DNA from: Polaromonas glacialis
GTDB lineage: Bacteria > Pseudomonadota > Gammaproteobacteria > Burkholderiales > Burkholderiaceae_C
Assembly (NCBI RefSeq): GCF_000709345.1
Contig: NZ_KL448323.1
Span: 4,068,658 to 4,132,657 of the forward strand
DNA: 64,000 nucleotides
Direction: 5' to 3'
Positions 52,994-60,365 of the stretch are shown here, piece after piece (positions within the stretch are counted from its first letter, which is position 1; each line of letters opens with the position of its first letter). A program made the position numbers and the translations under genes. The notes under the pieces were generated by a model. That model saw nothing but the letters and a program-made list of their open reading frames with translations. It made no database searches and was not told where the DNA came from.

Positions 52994-53051
52994 TTGCTAT
53001 TATTTTTGTAGCTGCTTGTGCTTATGCAGCTTGCGCAAAAGGCCGTTTTTA
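52994..53051 (+). repeat. Palindromic repeat copy 11
   Basis: TTGCTATTATTTTTGTAGCT then GCTTGTGCTTATGCAGCTTG and CGCAAAAGGCCGTTTTTAT. Full-length and the clearest example of the long right arm. Between the toxin gene and the hsdM remnant. Confidence 0.88.
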
Positions 53052-53053
53052 TG

Positions 53054-53410
53054 CTAAATATCCGACTTTTCGTCTGGCCCCGGCACATTCAGCGCATAAA
53101 ACTCGTGCAGCTTGGCGGCGAGTAATTTTTTGTCCGGCAGCTGGGTCTGGTATTCGGTGACCAGCGCGGGGAAGAGCGAACGGCTGAGCGCGTATTCGAC
53201 CACTTCGCTGGCAACACTTCGCGGCGGATGAAGGCGGCTATGCCGCCGTCTTCCAGCAAGGGCACCTGCTCGGTGTCGCGCAGGTCGGCGTCGGCCTCGT
53301 ATTCGACCACGGCGGGCTTGCCGTCCACGGGTGCGTCGTACAGGCCGTGCAGGGTGTCGGGCTTAATGTCGCCGCCTTCAGGAACCTTCATCAAAGCGTC
53401 ATGCATTTCA
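53054..53410 (-). pseudogene. Broken remnant of a type I restriction methylase (HsdM C-terminal part)
   Basis: The first part (FNEMHDALMKVPEGGD, ADADLRDTEQVPLLEDGGIA, AFIRREVLP) matches the C-terminal region of HsdM, which methylates DNA in type I restriction systems. After REVLP near 53215 the family sequence (usually PYxPDAW) is lost. A different frame continues instead (SEVVEYALSRSLFPALVTEY, KLLAAKLHEFYALNVPG) to a stop at 53054, and I do not recognise that part. So a deletion or frameshift fused two fragments. No hsdR or hsdS is present. Confidence 0.7.
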
Positions 53411-53459
53411 TTGAAACTAAAAAATCTACATTGAGCGAACCTATAAAAAATTCGCAGCC

Positions 53460-54095
53460 ATGACCTCACATACACAAAGCGCGGGCGAAGAAATTGCCAA
53501 TAGTGTCAGCCATGGGATTGCATTGCTGGCAGTGATCGCAGCCACATGGTCTCTGATGGCCTCTGACCACTACAAAACCCCGGCAAGCTTCGTCGGGGCC
53601 ATGGTTTTTGCGGGAACGATGGTGTGCTTGTATCTAACCTCGACCATTTACCACGCGCTACCGATCGGCCGCGCCAAGCAGATGCTCCTCAAACTCGACT
53701 ACGGCGCCATCTTCTCGTTCATCGCGGGAAGTTACACCCCCTTCGCGCTGAGTTCTCGTGACGAAGTACCAGATTGGGCATTGCTTGGGGCCGTCTGGTT
53801 GATGGCCATTTTTGGCATGGCGCTGAAGATTTCAAACCGCTTGAGGCAGCCTTGGCTGTCCACGGTGTTATATGTTTTGATGGGCTGGGCGGTACTGATG
53901 GCCGCACTGCCGCTCGTCGATCATCTGCCTGTGGCAAGCATGACCTGGCTGGTCGCAGGCGGGATTGCCTACACCGTTGGAACCCTTTTCTTCATGGTAG
54001 ATGCCCGCGTGCGCTACGCGCATGCGGTCTGGCACGGGTTTGTCGCTGTTGGGACAGGCTGTCACTACTGGGCAGTGCGCAGCTTGGCGGCTTGA
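53460..54095 (+). CDS. Hemolysin III-family (PAQR-like) membrane protein
   Basis: A 211-residue protein with seven predicted membrane spans. Family marks: EEIANSVSHGIALL at the N-terminus (conserved His), STIYHALP, KLDYGAIFSFIAGSYTPFAL, and the C-terminal HAVWHGFVAVGTGCHYWA with His residues that form the metal site in PAQR folds. Despite the name, most members are not hemolysins; relatives have lipid hydrolase-like folds. Its 3' end overlaps the convergent hydrolase gene by 31 bases. Confidence 0.88.
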   Translation: MTSHTQSAGEEIANSVSHGIALLAVIAATWSLMASDHYKTPASFVGAMVFAGTMVCLYLTSTIYHALPIGRAKQMLLKLDYGAIFSFIAGSYTPFALSSRDEVPDWALLGAVWLMAIFGMALKISNRLRQPWLSTVLYVLMGWAVLMAALPLVDHLPVASMTWLVAGGIAYTVGTLFFMVDARVRYAHAVWHGFVAVGTGCHYWAVRSLAA

Positions 54096-54853
54096 TCTCG
54101 ACGCTGCTGCCTGCCTAACCACTGCTGGACCTTTTCGATCACCCAGTTGGGATCGTCCAGGACAAGGTCATGTCCGGCCATTGGGTGAAGCTGCACCGGG
54201 CATTTCCAGCGGGACGCGATAGCCAGTGAGCAGTTGACATGCACCAGCCTGTCTTGCTTGCTGGACAAGATCAACACGTCTGTATCAGGGGCCCGGGAAC
54301 GGACTCGATACCGAAGGGCGGCCACGACTTGCCTGAGTGCATTGGCCCGGCTCACCGGGTGCTTGATGTGCGCCTGAACCCACTCATCAATAACTTGCGC
54401 GCGCTGTGTCGCTCGATTGCTGGTCAACTGCAAGATGATGCGCTCGGCCTCCGCAGGGTCCCGGATCAGCAGGACAAGCCGAAGAAGCGGGAGGTAGTTG
54501 CGTGGCCGCATGCGGTGGTAAAAGGGGCTGAATTTACCCAAACTGATGTTCATGAGGACGCACCCCTTCACTTCACCGTTGCCGCTGTAGGACCATTCGG
54601 TCGCTACCATGGCACCGAGCGACATGGCCAGCAAGAAGTAGGGAGGCGGGTGCCCTCGTTTGATGAGTTCATTTCGGCAGTAGGTCACCATCGTTGGGAT
54701 GGACATCGGACTGGTCATATGGTGAAGCTCACCGTTTCCAGGCAAATCAAGACAGATCACCTTTGATCCGGGTAGTGATTGCTCAAAATCATTGGGGAAG
54801 CTGCCCCAGTGGGCCGTTTCACGGGTCAGTCCGCGCAAGAATATCCAGAGCAT
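54065..54853 (-). CDS. Alpha/beta hydrolase
   Basis: A 262-residue alpha/beta-hydrolase fold protein. Oxyanion region FLRGLTRETAHWGSF; LDLPGNGELH; nucleophile Ser in LLAMSLGAMVATEW (GxSxG-like with Ala before M); Asp in LSSKQDRLVHV and His in MAGHDLVLDDP. Substrate unknown. It lies 9 bases after the M14 peptidase gene on the same strand, so the two are surely co-transcribed, hinting at joint breakdown or release of an acylated or amidated compound. Confidence 0.85.
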   Translation of the reverse strand: MLWIFLRGLTRETAHWGSFPNDFEQSLPGSKVICLDLPGNGELHHMTSPMSIPTMVTYCRNELIKRGHPPPYFLLAMSLGAMVATEWSYSGNGEVKGCVLMNISLGKFSPFYHRMRPRNYLPLLRLVLLIRDPAEAERIILQLTSNRATQRAQVIDEWVQAHIKHPVSRANALRQVVAALRYRVRSRAPDTDVLILSSKQDRLVHVNCSLAIASRWKCPVQLHPMAGHDLVLDDPNWVIEKVQQWLGRQQRRDQAAKLRTAQ

Positions 54854-54862
54854 TTCCAGCGC

Positions 54863-55879
54863 CTAGCCGTACCACTGGGCAAGCGCATCAGCATGGTGCT
54901 TGGCACGATCTGCAGGCGCAGGCGTCCAAAGCGCGTGACCGCAAGCTGCCCGTCCCAGAAAGTCCAGCAGCCCGATATGGCGCCGTAGCACCCGGTGCTC
55001 CCGGTGCGCGATCAGGGGGTTAAAAATTCCGTGGCGTGAAAACGCCTGCCTCGGGTTCTTCTTGATCCACGACCACGAGCCCATCTCAAGCGTCAAGGGT
55101 AGAAAAATGTTTTGCGTATTTTGACAAGCCTGCAGATACAGGTGATCCCATAAATCGCCGTGGGCCAGATACTGAACGCTCTGCGGCTCGAAGACATACT
55201 GATGGTGGCTATAAGCTTGCAAATAAATCTCCTTGAGCGCATGCATTTCAGCCAGATGCGCGATGGGTGTTTTGGTATGCGCATACGGAAACCAGATCCG
55301 GTCCTTGAAGCCCAGTCCAGAATGGCAGTCGAGGGCAATACTGAATTTCCGAGTCAAAAGCTCAGACGTCACTACCTCACACAGGGCCTGACTTTCTTGC
55401 TCCAGAGGCTCGCCTGATTTGCCCCGATACCAGGGCAGGCCGGGGCTGATGCGCTGGCCACCGGCCAGAAAGGGCACTTTTTCAGTGGCATCGACTGGGG
55501 CGTTGCGCATCAGATCTACGCCACGCGGATTGGCCCGGGTACCCAATGCCATGCCAGCCGGATTCACGATCGGCATAAACACAAGTCGAACGTTTTCGAG
55601 CTGGCGGTGCAAGCTGGTGTCCCAGTGCAGCCGCATCACCAGGCTTTGCAGGTAGGAAATCACCACTTGGGCACCGATGCGCTCAAGTCCATGCACGCCA
55701 CCAAAAAAACCGACCGCTGGTGTGTCGGGACTGGGATTGCCCAAGGCGATCGCATAGATGGGATAACCCGACGCCCCTAGCCCCGACACCTGGCGCAACA
55801 GGCTGACGTCCAGGTGCGAGCCGCCCAGTTCAATGACGCTTTCGAGCGCCAACAACTCGGGTAATGAAGGTTCAAGCAC
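54863..55879 (-). CDS. M14-family zinc metallopeptidase
   Basis: A 338-residue zinc carboxypeptidase/deacylase. Zinc ligands are HxxE in FGGVHGLERIG and His in ALDCHSGLGF; substrate-binding Arg/Asn are in NPRGVDLMRNAP, and the catalytic Glu in TLEMGSWSW. All key residues are present, so it should be active. No signal peptide, so cytoplasmic, more like amidase/deacylase M14 members than secreted carboxypeptidases. It starts with GTG (V/M-LEPSLPELLALES). Confidence 0.85.
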   Translation of the reverse strand: MLEPSLPELLALESVIELGGSHLDVSLLRQVSGLGASGYPIYAIALGNPSPDTPAVGFFGGVHGLERIGAQVVISYLQSLVMRLHWDTSLHRQLENVRLVFMPIVNPAGMALGTRANPRGVDLMRNAPVDATEKVPFLAGGQRISPGLPWYRGKSGEPLEQESQALCEVVTSELLTRKFSIALDCHSGLGFKDRIWFPYAHTKTPIAHLAEMHALKEIYLQAYSHHQYVFEPQSVQYLAHGDLWDHLYLQACQNTQNIFLPLTLEMGSWSWIKKNPRQAFSRHGIFNPLIAHREHRVLRRHIGLLDFLGRAACGHALWTPAPADRAKHHADALAQWYG

Positions 55880-56048
55880 CGTGTGAATCGCCGTTTCGGG
55901 GCCCAGGGCCCATCAAAAGCCGGCAACGTAACCATGAGTTGCGGTCATCAGCAAAGGAGGGCGGGCGAGGAAAGATGCGGGCTGACGCAAAACCGTCACG
56001 TGAAGTGGCTATCGTTTGCAAGTCATCCATCACGCCAAGGATCTCATC

Positions 56049-56150
56049 ATGTTCTGGAAACTGTTTGACTTACCGAAGAAACTTGACTGGATTTTTGGCT
56101 GCGACTGGATTTGCCTTGATGATGGCAAGCGTTGCGGGCTCAAAAAATGA
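56049..56150 (+). CDS. Possible 33-residue ORF
   Basis: MFWKLFDLPKKLDWIFGCDW then ICLDDGKRCGLKK, preceded by an AAGGA ribosome binding site 8 bases upstream. It has three Cys and a Trp-rich amphipathic N-terminus. It overlaps the next frame by ATGA. No family recognised; may be chance. Confidence 0.25.
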   Translation: MFWKLFDLPKKLDWIFGCDWICLDDGKRCGLKK

Positions 56151-56278
56151 TTGGACATCTCAACGCTTCCAAAATGGGGTTCAAGTTGCTGGTGCTGTGC
56201 AATAGCGTCATGCTAGGCTTTGCCGAATTTCTTGCCTTGCAGCGTTCCCGCTATCGGGCCTGGCGCGCGCAGAACTGA
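56147..56278 (+). CDS. Possible 43-residue ORF, coupled to the previous one
   Basis: MIGHLNASKMGFKLLVLCNS then VMLGFAEFLALQRSRYRAW. A hydrophobic middle of about 18 residues and a basic tail suggest a single membrane helix, or the remnant of the last helix of a lost membrane protein. Starts within the ATGA overlap. Confidence 0.25.
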   Translation: MIGHLNASKMGFKLLVLCNSVMLGFAEFLALQRSRYRAWRAQN

Positions 56279-56407
56279 TCGTTGCAGTCGTCTTGTCTGT
56301 TGTTCGTGGCTCCACGGCTACGGCAATTGCTGACAGGTCAACTGGAGCCCGCCCTCATGATGGCAGCAAAAGTAGCCGATTCTGCTTCTGCGGTGCATGG
56401 GGCGACA

Positions 56408-57268
56408 TCAATCCAGCACCGTTTGTACCGAAAAATGCTTAAGGTAGCGTGCTGGCAAATCCGCAATCTGCATCATCATGGGCAGGTCCGCCGAGTTAAA
56501 GTCCGGGTCCCATGCCGGCGCACCAAGCACCCTGGCCCCCAGTCGCAGATAGCCCTTGATCAGCGCGGGCGGCTCGACCACCAGCGAGTCGTCAAGCTGC
56601 TCGACCGGCAGCGCCAAGCGCGGCGTAACCCGGTAGTCGATAGGGGCCAAGTGCGTTTGCCTGACCTGGCGCCAGATGCTGGCAGCCGCGTGGCCGCCCA
56701 GCACCCCGTTGTGCTGCATGGGAATGCTCGCGCAACCGATCATGGTGTCGAGCCGATTGCGGGCCATGAACTCGGCCAGCGCCCCCCAGAGCGTGAGAAT
56801 TACACCGCCATGGCGATGGTCAGCATGGACGCAACTGCGGCCCAGCTCGACCATGCGCTCACGCAGGGGTCCAAGCCTGGTCAGGTCGAACTCGGTGTCG
56901 CTGTAGGTACCGCCCGCGCGCTTGGCCTGCGCCGGGGTAAGCACCCGGTAGGTGCCGATCACTTCCTGGCTGGTCGTATCCCGCACCAGTAGGTGCTCAC
57001 AGTAATCGTCGAACAAATCAACATCATGCATGGGCAACACCTGGGACAAGTTGGCACCCATTTCGAGTGCAAACACCTGGTATCTCAGCCGCTGCGCTTC
57101 CCGGACCTCATCTTGATTGCGGGCCCAGCTAACCGAAATTTTTCCCATGAACGGGGTGGGCTTCGGCTCCACAGGGATTGAAATGCGTTCATGAGGGGTT
57201 CGATGAAGTGACCTCCGAGGCATTTCAACTGGCGAAAAGGCAAAAGTTGGGGTAGGCAATTCTTTCAT
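56408..57268 (-). CDS. OlsB-type N-acyltransferase (GNAT fold)
   Basis: A 286-residue protein of the Acetyltransf_5/OlsB (formerly hemolysin-like) family. Conserved pieces: VREAQRLRYQVFALEMGANL, DLFDDYCEHLLVRD, YRVLTPAQAKRAGG, MVELGRSCVHADHRHGGVIL and MIGCASIPMQHNG. OlsB transfers a 3-hydroxyacyl group from ACP to the alpha-amino group of ornithine, giving lyso-ornithine lipid; FeeM relatives make N-acyl amino acids. No olsA-type second acyltransferase is adjacent. A ribosome binding site (AAGGA) precedes ATG 57268. Confidence 0.85.
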   Translation of the reverse strand: MKELPTPTFAFSPVEMPRRSLHRTPHERISIPVEPKPTPFMGKISVSWARNQDEVREAQRLRYQVFALEMGANLSQVLPMHDVDLFDDYCEHLLVRDTTSQEVIGTYRVLTPAQAKRAGGTYSDTEFDLTRLGPLRERMVELGRSCVHADHRHGGVILTLWGALAEFMARNRLDTMIGCASIPMQHNGVLGGHAAASIWRQVRQTHLAPIDYRVTPRLALPVEQLDDSLVVEPPALIKGYLRLGARVLGAPAWDPDFNSADLPMMMQIADLPARYLKHFSVQTVLD

Positions 57269-57375
57269 GGCAATGTCCTTGGTTTACGGGGCAATCACAC
57301 AGTGCCCCTTCCAGTCCGCCCCAACCGGAAGAGTTATCAAAAAGCCCTTGCAAAGGGCTTGCAACGGCGTAAAGA

Positions 57376-57621
57376 TCAGCTGGCAGAGGGCTGCATTTCC
57401 GACCGTCTGGGTTGGACATGGCGCCTGGATGACGTTGACCGGCTGGGCGGCAGACCTTGGGGGCGTGGACGGATGCCGGATTTGAAGCGCAGTTCGCCGG
57501 GGCTGAGTGTCATGGCGTGCGTGGTGCAGCGAACAATCCGCCGGCGCTGGTTGTCGAGGTCGTGAATGCTGGCGCCGGTGGCGTAAGCGACACATTTTTC
57601 AAGCTGGCTGGTGGGTTTCAT
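57376..57621 (-). CDS. Hypothetical 81-residue protein (weak)
   Basis: MKPTSQLEKCVAYATGASIH then DLDNQRRRIVRCTTHAMTLS. A good ribosome binding site (AGGAG, 6 bases before the ATG) supports translation and the first 50 residues look protein-like, but the last 30 are Arg/Ser/Pro-rich as in an out-of-frame read. It could be a frameshifted remnant. It is on the same strand as, and upstream of, the acyltransferase gene. Confidence 0.3.
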   Translation of the reverse strand: MKPTSQLEKCVAYATGASIHDLDNQRRRIVRCTTHAMTLSPGELRFKSGIRPRPQGLPPSRSTSSRRHVQPRRSEMQPSAS

Positions 57622-57985
57622 ATTGAACTCCTAAGCGAACTCCATGCGGGAATGATGGAATTTTGGGCGCTGAGGGTGACGAAGTAATGTCAGTTCAATG
57701 GCACTTGCGTGACACGCTTTCCCGCGAGTTATCAGCGAGAAGACTTGGTGAGCCGCAATTTTTGGGACTGATCCAGTGCGAGACGGAAACCAAGTCACTT
57801 TCTGGTGTGTTGGCTCAAACATGCACCGGATCGAGTTTGAAGGCGTTCAGCCGTGTGAAATCGCTGGCGTGCAAACCGGGCCTTACAGCGCAATGTCCAA
57901 TCTGTTGACCCATACAGTGCGCCACCACCATGCGGAGCACTTATGTTCGCCTTGCAGTGCAACGCTGCAAGCGGCGGAGAGTTTA

Positions 57986-57999
57986 CCCCCCCCCCCCCC
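57986..57999 (+). repeat. Homopolymer C14 tract
   Basis: Fourteen consecutive C residues flanked by GAGTTTA and GTGATTTAACG. Such tracts slip readily; it may be a phase-variable site or a sequencing-length uncertainty. Confidence 0.9.
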
Positions 58000-58228
58000 G
58001 TGATTTAACGCCAAGGAAAGCGGCTGCGTTATTGTTCTGCAACACCTGTAGCGGCGTACGGCATATTTCTTCAGGATTGATCGCAAACCGTTCACGTGAA
58101 CCTGGCGGTATGGGGCAAGCCCTTGACATGGACAAGTACGCTGCGTCTGGCCAAGCCACGGCGCAGGGTTCCTGCTTTTCTGCGATATTTTTGCCGCGCG
58201 TATTGGCCGGCTGTCTGCTGCGTAGTGG

Positions 58229-58945
58229 CTATTTTTTGGAAGGACGGCCAGTCTTCACTGTGGGGACAACCTTCAATGCACTTAAATACATGGCATCCGG
58301 CATGGCAGCCAAGGCCTTAATACCCGCACGAATCAACTCGCTTTTTTTGATTGAAGTGCCCAGCTTGCCTGCACGGTGCTTGAGTTCATCGAGCACCGTG
58401 TACTCCGCTTTGGGAATGGTGAAACTGTCACGCACCAGTTTCGGTTTTTTCTCCTTGAGCGTCTTTTCGGCTTTCTGGCTAATGGCCTGATTGATCAATG
58501 CTTTGGCAGGTGCCTTGAGAATTGGTTTCACCGAGGACTTGAATACCGCTTGCACCGCTGGTGCCGTTTTACCCGCTGGTTTGGCGGGCATTTTGGAAAC
58601 GGCTTGAGTCGCTGGCTTTGCAGCGACTGCAGTTTTTTTGGCAACCGGTGTTGCGGCTGCTTTGGCGGGCAACTTGGCGTTTGATTTGACCCCTGGCTTT
58701 GCAGCTACGGCGGATTTATGAGTCGCCGGTAACGCTGCTTTGGCTGACACCTTGGCTGGTGCTTTAGTCGCTGGCTTTGCCGCTACAGCGGGTTCTTTGA
58801 CCACCGGCGCTGTCCCTTCATTGGCGGGCAGATTCGCCGCATCTTGCGACGCGATGGCTGTAGTGGCTGCTTGAGATGGAGTTGGAATGGATGCCTGGGC
58901 TGGTTCCGAAATGGCTGTGGTGATTGTTGCGTCGGTGGCGGTCAT
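58229..58945 (-). CDS. Histone H1-like protein with a C-terminal RHH-like domain
   Basis: About 238 residues. Residues 1-45 are Thr/Ala-rich; 45 to about 165 is a long low-complexity Lys/Ala/Pro region of degenerate repeats (VAAKPATKAPAKVSAKAA, VAKKTAVAAKPATQAV), like bacterial H1 homologues and AlgP. Residues 165-238 form an ordered domain (KLVRDSFTIPKAEYTVLDEL, GTSIKKSELIRAGIKALAAM) that resembles a ribbon-helix-helix DNA-binding fold. Both halves suggest DNA binding or nucleoid compaction. It is divergent from the DUF2252 gene. A start at 58963 (MKRYYTM) is also possible. Confidence 0.75.
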   Translation of the reverse strand: MTATDATITTAISEPAQASIPTPSQAATTAIASQDAANLPANEGTAPVVKEPAVAAKPATKAPAKVSAKAALPATHKSAVAAKPGVKSNAKLPAKAAATPVAKKTAVAAKPATQAVSKMPAKPAGKTAPAVQAVFKSSVKPILKAPAKALINQAISQKAEKTLKEKKPKLVRDSFTIPKAEYTVLDELKHRAGKLGTSIKKSELIRAGIKALAAMPDAMYLSALKVVPTVKTGRPSKK

Positions 58946-59072
58946 GGTGTAATACCTCTTCATTAAACAGGGTATACAGTTTATATCGTTTGAGAAGAAG
59001 TTTGAAGCCAAGTTTGTGTGCCAGCGAAGCAGGGTTGCCTTGACGGCCAGAATCAACAGGGAGATTTCATCA

Positions 59073-60272
59073 ATGGATGTGGTTCAGCAAATTCGTGCCT
59101 TCAATGCCGGGCGTGATCCCGAGCGGCTGGCGCTCAAGTACAGCAAGATGCGCAGTGACACCTTCGCGTTTTTGCGAGGCGCCTGCCACCTGTTCTACGA
59201 CCGGTTGCCGTACAAAGGCTTCTTCAAGTCGGCCCCCCTGGTCTGGTCATGCGGTGACCTGCATCTGGAGAACTTCGGCAGCTACAAGGGCGAAAACCGC
59301 CCGGTCTATTTCGATATGAATGACTTCGATGAAGGACTTCTGGCGCCCGCCAGCTGGGATGTGGTGCGCATGCTGACCAGCCTGCGCCTGGCGGCCCACA
59401 GCCTGGAGATCAAGCCGGGTGAGACCAAGGAGCTATGCGCTACCTTTCTGGAGGCCTATGGATCGGCGCTGGCACAGGGCAAGGCGTATTGGGTCGATCC
59501 GCGCACGGCCAATGGCTTGGTGCAGGATCTGCTCGATGGCCTGGGCGAGCGCAAGCGAGGCGACTTCATCGATTCGCGCACGCAGCGCAAGGACAACCAA
59601 TGCGTCATCAAGGTCGACGGCCAGAAAGCCTTGCCTGCCGCCAAGGCTGACCGCAAGAAGGTGGAAAGCTTCATGGCCGATTTCGCCAAAGCGCAATCCG
59701 ACCCAGGGTTCTTCAAGGTGCTGGACGTGGCACGCCGCATTGCGGGTACGGGTAGCCTGGGCGTGGAACGCTACGTGATCCTGGTGCAAGGCAAGGGGTC
59801 GCCCGACGGGCATTACCTGCTCGATCTCAAGGCGTCCTTCTCCTCGTCGCTGGCCAGGCATGCGACAGCCAAACAGCCCAAGTGGAAGTCCGAGGCACAC
59901 CGCATCGTGGAGATGCAGCGGCGCCTGCAGGCCGTACCGATGGCGTTTTTACAGCCGGTTTTCATCGGCCGTCAAGCTTATGTGTTGCGCGAACTCCAAG
60001 CCTCGGAAGACCGTGTCTCGCTGGACGGCGCCAAGCAGTCCCAGGGGGACATCAAGCAGGTGATTGCCACCATGGGACGCATCGTGGCATGGGGCCAGTT
60101 GCGCAGTGCAGGCCGGCAAGGCTCGGCCATTGCCGACGAGCTGATGGGCTATGCCCAGGGCAAGAAGTGGCAAAGCCAGTTGCTGGCGTCATCGCAAGAC
60201 CTCGCCAGGCAAACCATGCTGGATGCCGCAGCGTTTGCCTGTGCTTACGACGAGGGCGCGTTTCAGCGCTGA
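59073..60272 (+). CDS. DUF2252 protein (kinase-fold)
   Basis: A 399-residue DUF2252 protein. GDLHLENFGSYKG near residue 66 resembles the catalytic loop of aminoglycoside-phosphotransferase-like kinases, and YFDMNDFDEGLLAPASWDVV supplies the metal-binding Asp region. Hence a small-molecule kinase-like fold is likely, but no member has a firm substrate. Start ATG 59073 has a GGGAG ribosome binding site; an upstream in-frame start at 59016 is less likely. Confidence 0.88.
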   Translation: MDVVQQIRAFNAGRDPERLALKYSKMRSDTFAFLRGACHLFYDRLPYKGFFKSAPLVWSCGDLHLENFGSYKGENRPVYFDMNDFDEGLLAPASWDVVRMLTSLRLAAHSLEIKPGETKELCATFLEAYGSALAQGKAYWVDPRTANGLVQDLLDGLGERKRGDFIDSRTQRKDNQCVIKVDGQKALPAAKADRKKVESFMADFAKAQSDPGFFKVLDVARRIAGTGSLGVERYVILVQGKGSPDGHYLLDLKASFSSSLARHATAKQPKWKSEAHRIVEMQRRLQAVPMAFLQPVFIGRQAYVLRELQASEDRVSLDGAKQSQGDIKQVIATMGRIVAWGQLRSAGRQGSAIADELMGYAQGKKWQSQLLASSQDLARQTMLDAAAFACAYDEGAFQR

Positions 60273-60365
60273 ATTGATCCATTCAACGCGATGCATCGAG
60301 CCTGGGATGCGCATGCGCTTTGTTCGCGCCATTCACCTTGCGACCTCGTCTCGAAAATTTCCCGG

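Larger units (their letters stand above)
55880..56407. other. Spacer with two tiny overlapping reading frames
   Basis: About 530 bases between the M14 and acyltransferase genes. The only gene-like features are two small plus-strand frames, listed separately (56049-56150 and 56147-56278). Otherwise nothing recognisable. Confidence 0.45.
57269..58228. other. Gene-poor stretch with a poly-C tract
   Basis: Nearly 1 kb with one weak minus-strand candidate (57376-57621) and a run of 14 C at 57986-57999. Other open frames on both strands show no family resemblance, and their composition looks non-coding. Possibly decayed genes. Confidence 0.5.

Noticed and set aside
51549..58228. Integrase gene or duplicated tRNA 3' end marking an intact genomic island
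   Set aside because: I saw no integrase and no second copy of the tRNA-Arg 3' sequence downstream, so only a remnant is claimed.
57930..58490. 186-codon plus-strand frame spanning the poly-C tract
   Set aside because: Mostly antisense to the H1-like gene; composition (Ser/Ala/Arg-rich) is that of a shadow frame.
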